Origin: Glossina fuscipes
Taxonomy: Eukaryota; Arthropoda; Insecta; Diptera; Glossinidae
Direction of reading: 5' to 3'
NCBI RefSeq assembly: GCF_014805625.2
Contig: NW_023998458.1
Span: forward strand, 1,717,480 to 1,781,479
Length of the DNA stretch: 64,000 bases
Positions within the stretch are counted from its first letter, which is position 1, and each line of letters opens with the position of its first letter. Below, piece after piece: positions 28,901 through 35,502 of the stretch. Under the pieces are notes generated by a model. The model saw only the letters and a program-made list of their open reading frames with translations, had not been told where the DNA came from and did no database searches. Both the position numbers and the translations under genes were made by a program.

Positions 28901-31900
28901 GCTATCTAGAGCTTTTTTTATAGCAAAAGGGCTAATTTGGGAAATTGTTATTCGAGCATCGGTTGAGGAAATAACAATAAATTTTTTTTCAATAGGGGTT
29001 ATATCGCTGATCGGCAACACCGGAAAATCTGAATTTTTACTTTTTTTTCTTTGGGGGGATGTATCACTTAATAGATAAAATCTATTCGAGTTTTTGTCTG
29101 GCGGCCCCGGGGCCATTATGCCTTATTGTTGTCTATTGCTTATTATTTGTGAAATAACCACTCACTTGAAAAGGTTTGGGAACTGTGAAAGAAGGTTGGG
29201 AACTACTAAAGAAAAGCGTCAAATGTTTTCAATTTTTTTTTTTTTTTTTTATTTTTTAAACATATAATTATAAACATAAATGTCTCAAAAACGATCTATG
29301 TCAGAAATTTAGAAAAGATTGAGTCAAGCAAACCATTCCTAACAAATATGCTAATTAATGGTTTCGAAATCGTGTCACTTTTCTAACGCTAACCCTACTA
29401 AGACGATACATAGATAATTAAAAAAAAAACCCCAAAAACTTGTTACTTGATCTTTTACATAATCTTTTATTAGGTAGACAGACATAAGGCACATAGCGTT
29501 CATAAATCATATAACACTGTGACCAAAAAGTAAGTCAGGTCGTGCGGATATATCGAATATCGGAAATAGTTTTTTCTAAATTGACAGCACTGTGACAGTC
29601 ATCATAAAGTCGCTGCGATTTCACATGATAAACGTCATTAGTGTTTCAGTAATTTTTCCGGTTTTTGCAATGCATGTGTATGAGCAAATGATGATTTCTG
29701 ACTATCAGTCGGTCATGAAACACATTATTACGAGAAATGAGAGTTGGATTTATGAAAACAAGCAATCAATCGAACGAATTTTGGGCAAAAGATGAGCCAA
29801 GACCAAAAAAAATCAGTCAAACATCGAAGTGAGGTTTCCTCGATTATCGTGGTGTTGTGTACTGTGATTCCCTTCCCCCAGGTCAAATTGGTAAGAATTT
29901 ATTATTTGAATTTGGGAATTACTACGAAGGCGACAAAATAGATTTGGATAGTAAATAGATTTAAGAAAGAAAATATTAAATTGGTCTTACTGTTTGGCCT
30001 CTGTGCACAAAGGTACTAAGCTCCATATCTCAATGCTCGCGTTGGTTGCTTTGAAATATCAAATGATTGAGGTGAGCTGAACTTCGCAAGGCTTTGTGCA
30101 TGTTAAAACATTCATAGACTTAGTCTGAGCAACATCACCGATTTATAGCGGTACCTTGAACAACAACAACGTAAAGACATAGCACAAGCCAGAACAAACG
30201 CCTTTGTTTGTGATTTGCCTGACTAAACAAGAAAATTGATATTGAAATGTGTTTCTACGACCATTCATTCCCTCGGAGTAACTAAGTTGATACAAAGTCA
30301 AAAAACGCATTGTTTTCTGTCGTGGCCAACAGCTAGTGACCGATGACAAGGCCTGAATAAACCCCTTAATATCAATTTATATTTCAATTACTCATTATAC
30401 CATCTCCTTATTAAGCCTTATAAGACACATTAACTTTTTAACTATAGCCTCTTATTTCTTTATCACCTTTTGCTCGCTATTTTGTCTTGTTTGTTGACAT
30501 GAAAAGGACAGATACTCCCGGAGAGATAGATAACAGAATTTTTTAAATTGTTCTTTGCATCTCAAAAGCTTCCCGTGAGTAATTACAGAAGTCGAGCGTG
30601 TCGGGCCAAGGCAATCGGTTTAGTTGTTTGATAGAGATATAAACACACTACTACCATTACAGATTTTCTGACAGTAAAATAATAATATCTGTTAAGGCTA
30701 TTCAAAGCTTCAAGCCTGTGTCAGAATTCATTCTTCAGTTTCCACATTTAATGAAAACACACGGTAACGCTTTGTAATACTTTCTTCCTTTTCTATGTTT
30801 AAAAGGTTGATTTTGGTGAAGTTTTTATCCCACCGGGCTTAGATGTTCCAAAACCGCGTGTTTTACCTGAATTTAAGCGACTAGCTCATGGCTTGCGCTC
30901 AAGCAATATTAGTGTTTTAGATGCCAAAACCTTTTACATACCGAACTTACATTACGACGGTGCCGGTCCAGATGCCTATTTTTGGGTGGGCAACGGTTCC
31001 GAACCTCATATGATGGGTATTAAGGTAAGTAATTGTGTTTCCATCCCAATACTATATAATTGAGTGATAATTTTTTTTTTTTTTCTTTTAATTAAGGTAC
31101 CTAATGAAATTGGTTCCCTAGAACCATTACGAGGCTATCAAGGTGAAGATATTGAGATACAATTGCCCGGCACATTAACAGTTTATGATATTGATTGGCT
31201 GGCAGTATGGTGTGTGGAATATCGACAGAATTTCGGGCATGTTTTTATACCTAAAGATCTCGACGTACCACCCGCTTTGGGTCAAACCAAAATAACCGTA
31301 AGTGAAAATTACTTTTTTTTTAATTAGATTTAGAAAAACGGAGAGAAAAAAAAAGTGCTTTATATATATAGAATCAATTTAGGAAAACATTTTGTATGTA
31401 TGTATATATTTATATAATATATATATATAGAAAACCCTGATCTCTATCACAGTGACTCATATGGACATAATTATCATCATTTAACATATTGTTATTTATA
31501 TATTTATTTATTATTATTTCTCGCTATCATTAGCCTCCATGGTGGTATTCTCCTGTAAGTACATTTCTTAAAAAGAAAAAAAAAAACAAAACAAAAAAAA
31601 ACTTCACGTTTCCTAGAACTAGAACTAGAAAACTAACCAGTATGACCTTCTTATCACCGTTAGTTTTCTAGTTCTTTACTTTGAAATCAATCAAATTTCT
31701 TTTATAATTATTACGCAATCGATTCAGACGTAGTTGAAAACCTTCTCAACTTCCCGTATCATGCGCAACCCAAATTTCAAATCTGTAGTGCTATAGGAAA
31801 TACTTTCACATACTTATATAAAAATTTTGAATGGAAATTTTTCAGACTACTACTACACCAAGACCGATATTTAGCAATTGCCGTGAGCTGTTGCCGAATA

Positions 31901-33979
31901 GAATGCAAGTGAAATGGGAATTACAAGGTGAATATTTGGTGCTAGACTTGTACGGTCGGATAGCGGAGAATCAATACATGGCTTTCGGTTTATCGGGTGC
32001 TAATGGCCGGGCGCAGATGACTCAATCGGATGTGACGGTAGCTTTTTACGATACAAATGCACGCGTTTTTCGAGCTGATGATTATTTCCTATCGGATTTA
32101 TCGCAATGTGATGGACAACATGGTGCTTGCCCCGATGAACGGATTGGCGGTCGTAATGATATTATTGTGTGTAAGTATTCCAAAAAAAAAAAAATATTAT
32201 AAATTTTGACCTCACTTGAGTGAGAAATTTATCATTCATAACTTATGCTCGTAGTAAGTGGTGATCGTAAAAACGGCGTTACCACCATTAAATACAAACG
32301 TTTAGTTCAAACGAACGAACCCATTTACGATCTCGCCATACCTACGGATCGTGAAGTCTCCGTTATCGCTGCCATTGGACCGTTAAACAATCGTATGGAA
32401 GCTAATGCTCATTCTCATACCGCAAGTGATCACAATGTTGATGATATACGTATCGATTTCTCATCGAAGGTAAAATGCAATGCAATTAAAAATATGAAAT
32501 AAAACTGCATGTTTCCATGTTCCGCTTAGAACGATAACACCTGCAAAAGTTCATTGTATAGCGTAAAAGACGAGACTGGTCCTGAGCCTTGGCCTACACG
32601 AAAAATTGAAAACGAACACGTATTTACGGCACGCATTGGCCCAACAGGTGGGAAACGCGGTTATACACCCATCACTGGTTTGCCATCATGGGGTATCGCT
32701 TGGTATATTAATGATTTGTTAATACCTGAAATTACCGTCGAACGCGGTAAAAATTATGAATTCTTTGTTGAAGGAGGCGATAATCCCAGTCAACCTGCCA
32801 GGTATGCTAAGACTTAGTGATCACTGAATCGGATGAATAGAAACATAATCCCTCCCTGTAGATATCATCCACTTTATATTACGGATTCACCAGAAGGAGG
32901 TATTGGCCAAAAAACCGGTTTACAATTGACGGAACAAAAGACATACGCCGGCGTCGAGTTCGATGACGAAGGAAATCCAACACCAACAGCAGGTAAGGGA
33001 ATTTTTCCCTATTATTTTAATACAGAGTTCTCCATTAAGTATCTTGGCGGGTTTCCATTAATCGGTTCTCTATGGCCTTGCGTCACGCATAGTCAAAGCC
33101 TAGAACGATTCTTCGATTCCTCCGATCACTTTTAGAGATCGTCGCTCTGCACGTTTAGGAGTAACTAAAAGTGGCAATTTAATTTCTTGATGAAGCCGGT
33201 TAATCAAAAGTGAACCTTAGAACTGAGAACGACTTCGTAAAGTTCCTCGATATAGCTTAGGTTTCTACGCCTTCTTTTAGCTACATTTCTGGAGACAAGG
33301 CCATCACATATGCAGGACTGCAGGCTTTGTTCCAAATTGGAAACAAATCGGTCGTAGAATAGTAATTAATGAATTTGAATAGTTGGCAGGGTTTTCATCG
33401 TATGCTTCACTACACTTTTATTCCTAAGATAATATGACGAAGTGTCTGCGAGAAAGTGCGTAACCAATTTTCTCGAAAGGTGGCGAGCGAGGTTTTGAAA
33501 AAATTAAGTTTAGGAGGAACTTTCAAGACATAAACTCAAAAACACAAAAAACCCGATATGAAATGTTCATACATATAAAAAGGGGCTTTGCTTCGTTTTC
33601 CATAGCGGGCCGGTATTGCGAATGGACGCATCGCACTGTTGACCGTTCGGCCGAAATTGAAACATTTGAGGACTACATGAAGACATTGGAACTGGAGTGT
33701 GAAGAAGGTGACCCGGGCTATTTGAATTGGACTGTGCCGTTAGATGCTCCCGATCTACTGTACTATCAGGTAAGCGAATTTCGCTCTATCGCCGCAATGC
33801 CGTACTATTTGTTTTTCTGAAAAATCTTATAGTGTTTTACACACAATAATTTGGGTTGGAAAATAAATGTTGTCGATAGTGGGGCAACACGTTTGGCAAC
33901 TACTTTTGCTGTATGTTCGATAATGGCGGCATTTATTGGTCTGTTAAACTGCAAGCCAATGCTAATATTTACTGCATGA
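13157..33979 (+). CDS. knk: Knickkopf/Skeletor-family DM13-DOMON protein, 3' ten exons (5' end missing)
   Basis: Ten exons joined by GT-AG introns keep one open frame of 601 codons plus TGA: 13157-13268, 30806-31024, 31097-31297, 31534-31554, 31846-32170, 32255-32469, 32530-32801, 32862-32992, 33606-33769 and 33833-33979. In this partial numbering, residues 1-55 finish a first DM13 domain (WLSVWC then FGEVFIP), about 60-175 form a second (WLAVWC then FGHVFIP), about 190-365 are DOMON, and about 385-560 form the third, cupredoxin-like domain reported for Knickkopf. The last 34 residues start DSGATR and continue into a hydrophobic stretch, as expected of a GPI signal. Knickkopf is a GPI-linked extracellular protein that organises and protects cuticle chitin. 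Skeletor and Knk-like paralogues share the architecture, so the family is firm but the exact paralogue is not. The signal peptide and about 90 N-terminal residues are not in view. Confidence 0.8.
14059..14247. repeat. two-unit tandem repeat, about 101 bp
   Basis: Units at 14059-14148 and 14160-14247 share TCGGGC..GGCC, TACC.CTTTGC-like words, CACTCG.TCGTTTT and GTAATAATACAC.AAAAA. The intervening AAACAAGTAAGAACATTATA resembles the start of dispersed repeats common in fly genomes. Confidence 0.65.
15355..15517 (-). mobile_element. SINE-like element: tRNA-like head, I-element-like tail, (TAA)n end
   Basis: On the minus strand the element starts near GTTAGCGTCC, carries a B-box-like GGGTTCAAATCTC (about 15455-15470) with an A-box-like stretch about 40 bp upstream, and ends in TAAATTAATAATAATAATAG. 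The last 80 bp resemble the 3' end of the I element at 23979-24065, with an identical GCTAGTGCT, then G-CTT, GAATT and CTAAA before the TAA repeat. Possible short target-site duplication: ATTTTCA on both sides (15346 and 15519). The tRNA-like head is inferred by eye. Confidence 0.5.
16590..17320 (+). mobile_element. jockey-like LINE remnant (C-terminal reverse transcriptase region)
   Basis: Broken frames on the plus strand follow the usual RT-to-C-terminus order: VNFDAAKLCGRLLTYR (about 16640), DVNVKVSASFDILSVG, RWTEHIFEVSKDA (about 16775), KFFIAVDIQPKLEHNS, ALDRIQRNAQVLM, TLDTLEHWCNVV, and NHTARLWNNLPA followed by FKSDVNKH (to about 17295). Two stops and at least one frameshift are visible. 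The RIQRNAQ.L...LEH and TARLWN.LPA blocks are typical of jockey-group and related arthropod LINEs. It is severely 5'-truncated and no tail or target duplication was seen. It lies sense in the large Knk-family intron. Confidence 0.75.
17452..17489. repeat. (AG)n microsatellite with GATA interruptions
   Basis: Alternating AG units interrupted by GCGAGATAGAGATA, just downstream of the jockey-like remnant. Confidence 0.9.
18430..18770 (+). repeat. dispersed repeat family, copy 2
   Basis: Shares TTGAAATTTGGTATATTGAC, GTGCTTTGGCC, AACGATATTGAAAATG and CCCCATATAATGCCTTG with the other copies. It lies in the large Knk-family intron, in a region otherwise without recognised features. Confidence 0.6.
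19940..19978. repeat. (TA)n microsatellite
   Basis: About 19 uninterrupted TA units in the large Knk-family intron. Confidence 0.95.
21700..21945 (+). repeat. dispersed repeat family, copy 3
   Basis: Shares TTCAGGATCACTTTCTA, GACGTGTTGTTTTGGCCCAA, GGACAAACACTATTGAAA and CGCTTCCCATACACAAAG with the other copies. It also carries the CTGTCCGACTTG word. It lies in the large Knk-family intron. Confidence 0.6.
24090..27766 (-). pseudogene. I-element ORF2: endonuclease, reverse transcriptase, RNase H (three frameshifts)
   Basis: Four overlapping frame segments make one ORF2. 27766-27245 carries the AP-endonuclease start (ILQWNIKGL, FLSLQET). 27312-26386 continues it (ISGDFNSWNT just upstream of the segment, then HIDLTCCS, DSDHFPI). 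26470-25583 is reverse transcriptase (SDYRPISLLSCLSKVLEK, QVGFKRGRG, LSIDFEKAFD, GIPQGSPLS, CHYADDV). 25649-24090 is the thumb and RNase H (LLHTDGSKS, FITEARAIL, VTDSLSVL, WVPSHIGLLGNEQADRAAK) and a C-terminal Cys block (CCCGQTLTIKHILCDC). Breaks lie at the G8 run 27365-27372, near 26395-26415, and at the T8 run 25600-25607. Catalytic YADD and the RNase H D-E-D residues remain. Two breaks may be sequencing errors; otherwise the copy is dead. Confidence 0.9.
27788..29116 (-). CDS. I-element ORF1 (Gag-like, zinc-knuckle nucleic-acid-binding protein)
   Basis: An intact frame of 442 codons. The N-terminal 190 residues include an RRM-like part of the kind seen in insect LINE ORF1. Zinc knuckles lie at about 200-255: CKNCQRLGHTAKRC, CANCGHPPHTESFTRSFC and a further CINCNDQRSALDKQCP. 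The C-terminal third is Ser/Thr/Asn rich and low in complexity. ORF1 proteins of I elements bind element RNA and form the ribonucleoprotein. The start ATG is about 140 bp inside the element's 5' end, and the stop is 21 bp before the ORF2 start. Confidence 0.9.
   Translation of the reverse strand: MAPGPPDKNSNRFYLLSDTSPQRKKSKNSDFPVLPISDITPIEKKFIVISSTDARITISQISPFAIKKALDSITTYIDSISILRDGNLLVLAGNLRATEKLIKANSLANLCAISAKLYEKLNSVRGVIYAPCLKHVPEDEIVREMGIQGVTEAYKLTKLNDDGKTRSPTGRIILTFDRYRLPRTVDVAWYKWIVELYIPNPMRCKNCQRLGHTAKRCTNAASCANCGHPPHTESFTRSFCINCNDQRSALDKQCPRFVQMREILKIKTENYCSMGEARRTYRERNPSVAHGIGKINTYAAVASQIEPSKTLTANVSNGKSVPPLTKNYIAKPVTSLAKDNIEKTKATANIEKIQTTTHLLKSNIPNSPESPALNFTQQITSVNESILSSLNQPSISNYSRAPTRCASNVPNHLNTDYSAGKNKSFTKNSYSDLLDGDADMST
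29592..29950 (+). mobile_element. mariner-type transposase remnant
   Basis: The frame reads MKHIITRNESWIYENKQSIE, close to the mariner block ...ITGDETWIYEY..., and after a stop and a frameshift FLDYRGVVYCDSLPPGQIGK, matching the mariner (F)DYRG.V..E.LP.G block. The D of motif ITGDE is N here, so a catalytic acid is lost. Only about 120 residues of the roughly 345 survive, and no terminal inverted repeats were found. It lies in the Knk-family intron, 335 bp from the 5' end of the I element. Confidence 0.7.
30806..31024 (+). CDS. knk: Knk-family exon: end of DM13-1 and start of DM13-2
   Basis: 73 codons in phase 0 after AAAAG and before GTAAGT. It opens with VDFGEVFIPPGLDVP, which closes DM13-1. 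DM13-2 then begins with AHGLRSSNISVLDAKTF and YDGAGPDAYFWVG, the domain's typical YDG and aromatic-WVG motifs. Confidence 0.88.
31097..31297 (+). CDS. knk: Knk-family exon: C-terminal half of DM13-2
   Basis: 67 codons in phase 0, acceptor ATTAAG and donor GTAAGT, separated from the previous exon by an intron of only 72 bp. It contains LPGTLTVYDIDWLAVWC and FGHVFIPKDLDVPP, closing the second DM13 domain. The repeated VWC...FG.V.IP pattern in both DM13 domains is clear. Confidence 0.88.
31534..31554 (+). CDS. knk: candidate 21-nt microexon (PPWWYSP) of the Knk-family gene
   Basis: Seven codons lie between a pyrimidine-rich tract ending in CATTAG and a consensus donor GTAAGTAC. Both flanking exons are in phase 0 and the exon is 21 nt, so including or skipping it keeps the frame. 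It would add a proline/aromatic linker between DM13-2 and the DOMON domain. The inference rests on splice signals and phase alone; without transcripts it could be chance. Confidence 0.6.
31846..32170 (+). CDS. knk: Knk-family exon: N-terminal part of the DOMON domain
   Basis: 108 codons plus one base, acceptor TTTTTCAG and donor GTAAGT. A threonine/proline-rich linker (TTTTPRPIF) leads into a DOMON domain with MQVKWELQGEYLVLDL, YMAFGLSG, DVTVAFYD and SQCDGQHGACPDERIGG. This order is typical of the Knk/Skeletor DOMON domain. Confidence 0.9.
32255..32469 (+). CDS. knk: Knk-family exon: C-terminal part of the DOMON domain
   Basis: Two bases complete the split codon from the previous exon and 71 codons follow, ending at a GTAAAA donor. 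It contains GVTTIKYKRLVQTNEPIYDL and VIAAIGPLNN, the last strands of DOMON, followed by a histidine-containing linker. Confidence 0.88.
32530..32801 (+). CDS. knk: Knk-family exon: start of the third (cupredoxin-like) domain
   Basis: 90 codons plus two bases, between acceptor GCTTAG and donor GTATGC. It contains FTARIGPTGGKRGYTPITG, WGIAWYINDLLIPEI and YEFFVEGGDNP. These blocks are strongly conserved in the C-terminal domain of Knk and Skeletor proteins. Confidence 0.9.
32862..32992 (+). CDS. knk: Knk-family exon: third domain, continued
   Basis: One base completes the split codon, 43 codons follow, and one base is left over before GTAAGG. It contains YHPLYITDSPEGGIG and YAGVEFDDEGNPTPTAG. 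The 613-bp intron that follows (32993-33605) holds no recognised element. Confidence 0.88.
33606..33769 (+). CDS. knk: Knk-family exon: third domain, continued
   Basis: Acceptor CCATAG and donor GTAAGC. It carries RYCEWTHRTVD, LELECEEGDPGYLNW and DAPDLLYYQ. Cysteine positions match the C-terminal domain of the family. The exon joins in phase 0 to the last exon. Confidence 0.88.
33833..33979 (+). CDS. knk: Knk-family terminal exon with GPI-signal-like tail
   Basis: 48 codons and TGA after acceptor CTTATAG. It starts CFTHNNLGWKINVVDSGATR, completing the third domain. A hydrophobic stretch (LATTFAVCSIMAAFIGLL) follows, with a short end. The small-residue DSGA site before it would suit GPI attachment. 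AATAAA hexamers at 34002 and 34137 are possible poly-A signals. Confidence 0.88.
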   Translation, partial: CFTHNNLGWKINVVDSGATRLATTFAVCSIMAAFIGLLNCKPMLIFTA

Positions 33980-35502
33980 TAGTAAATATTATTGTTGGTA
34001 CAATAAAGGATGTCTGCACAAAGGTTTTTTTTTTTTTTTGTAAGGATTTGGGACTTTTTCCTTTTTTTTTTTTTTTGATCCTCCTATTCTTCTTCGTCAT
34101 TGTTATATCAGGAGACCAGAATTTCTATTAACCTAAATAAAAATTTTGTTTAGATAGAAAATTAATTTAATAAAAAAAGAAAAAAGCAATATTCGAGAAG
34201 AACTTTATGACAATAACAACAATTCAATGATTTCAAAAACATAACATTTAATGTGAAACTTGCATCAATTATTAGAATTTTAGGTCAAATACTGAGCAGC
34301 AAACATTAACTAAAAGATGAAAAAAAAACAATTAAAAACTATATTAAATGTATTTAGCTGAGCAAAAAAGAAAAAAAAAATAAGAACAACAAACAAATGG
34401 AAAGGTGAACTAAAAGTAAAATTTTACAAATTTGAAAAATTTTTTCAAAATAATAAAAATTCTGGTCTTAAAAATTTGAAAACTTAATTTAAAGAAAAAA
34501 AAACAGGAAAACTAATCAATGATAGTAAATTTTTTCTAAAAAAATAAGAATTATGTTTTCTTTATAAATTGAAACAAAAAAAAAAAAACAAATTTAAAAT
34601 TCTAATAATTATTTAAAGGCAATTTAATATTTTTTTTTTCTTACTTTGTTTGTTCCGCTCAAAATCAGAAGAAAAGCAAAAAATTAAGCTTAAAATTATA
34701 ATGAATACTTATTTAAATTTTAATATATTTTTTTGGTTATTTTAATTATTCTATTAAAAAACAAAAAAAATACTTTTTTCGTTCATGTTTACAAACAAAA
34801 CATCACTATACACGCATTAATGTACAATTGTTAACTATTCATACATTTATCCATAAACAATACGATAAACGATAACGATGACAATAAATTGTAAATATTG
34901 TATCAAACTAATGACAATAATTAATTTAAATAATTGTATAAAAAAAAAAACATTAAAAAAATTAAAAACAAAAAATAATAATCAAAGAAATAAACGAAAT
35001 TTAATCAACAACAAAAATAAAAAATTATTATATATAAATGTATGTACATATCTTTCATCCATTTGTATGTACAGCAATTGAATGACAATAATGCGAAAAT
35101 TTCTGATAAATTATAGCACAGAGATTCTCAACTTTGTTTGTTTGTCTGTTTCGTAATTGAAATAAATAAATAAATGAATAATTTTAATTTAAATTTTTTT
35201 ATTTTATTTTTTTTTTTAATACCAAAATTTTTTTAAGTAAATTTTTTTTTTTTTGTTTGGTTGTCTAGAACACGTATGTACTTTGCACCTATCATTCATT
35301 AAGCCGTCTACAGGAAACTTACTCTCTATAATAATCTCATTTATACCCTATACTTGACTTATTGCCCTCTTATATAAAAAACTTTTAGTCGTCGATCAAG
35401 AAATAATGATATTCCGTCACTTTGTTTGATTATTTATTGTAACGCACACGCTGATCACATAAAGTTCTAAACAGAAGAAAATGCGAAGCCCCTTAAATTT
35501 AT
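33980..35502. other. 3' flank and presumed 3' UTR of the Knk-family gene
   Basis: Very A/T-rich, with many A8-A12 and T8-T14 runs and no coding frame of note. AATAAA at 34002 and 34137 are the first candidate polyadenylation signals after the stop codon. Where the transcript ends cannot be decided from sequence. Confidence 0.5.

Larger units (their letters stand above)
23979..29256 (-). mobile_element. I-clade non-LTR retrotransposon, full length with three ORF2 frameshifts
   Basis: The 5278-bp element is flanked by a 15-bp direct repeat TAAACATATAATTAT (23964-23978 and 29257-29271). It has ORF1 (29116-27788), ORF2 (27766-24090) and a 3' (TAA)n tail at 23979-23995. ORF2 has endonuclease, reverse transcriptase with YADD, and RNase H. 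This set, together with the TAA tail, is diagnostic of the I clade. It lies antisense in intron 13269-30805 of the Knk-family gene. ORF2 is interrupted near 27365, 26400 and 25600, two of these at eight-base homopolymers. The clean duplication implies a fairly recent insertion. Confidence 0.93.
13269..30805 (+). other. knk: 17.5-kb intron of the Knk-family gene
   Basis: It interrupts the first DM13 domain between residues T and V of ...RRFT|VDFGEV..., with donor GTAAGT and acceptor AAAAG. It hosts the SINE-like element, jockey-like remnant, I element, mariner remnant and two dispersed-repeat copies. It also has (TA)n at 19940-19978 and 21527-21553 and an AG-rich microsatellite at 17452-17489. 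The other stretches over 300 bp show nothing I recognise. Confidence 0.8.

Noticed and set aside
13157..33979. Calling the gene Skeletor
   Set aside because: The domain order is the same, but the GPI-like tail fits Knickkopf better. Skeletor cannot be fully excluded without a tree, and the entry says so.
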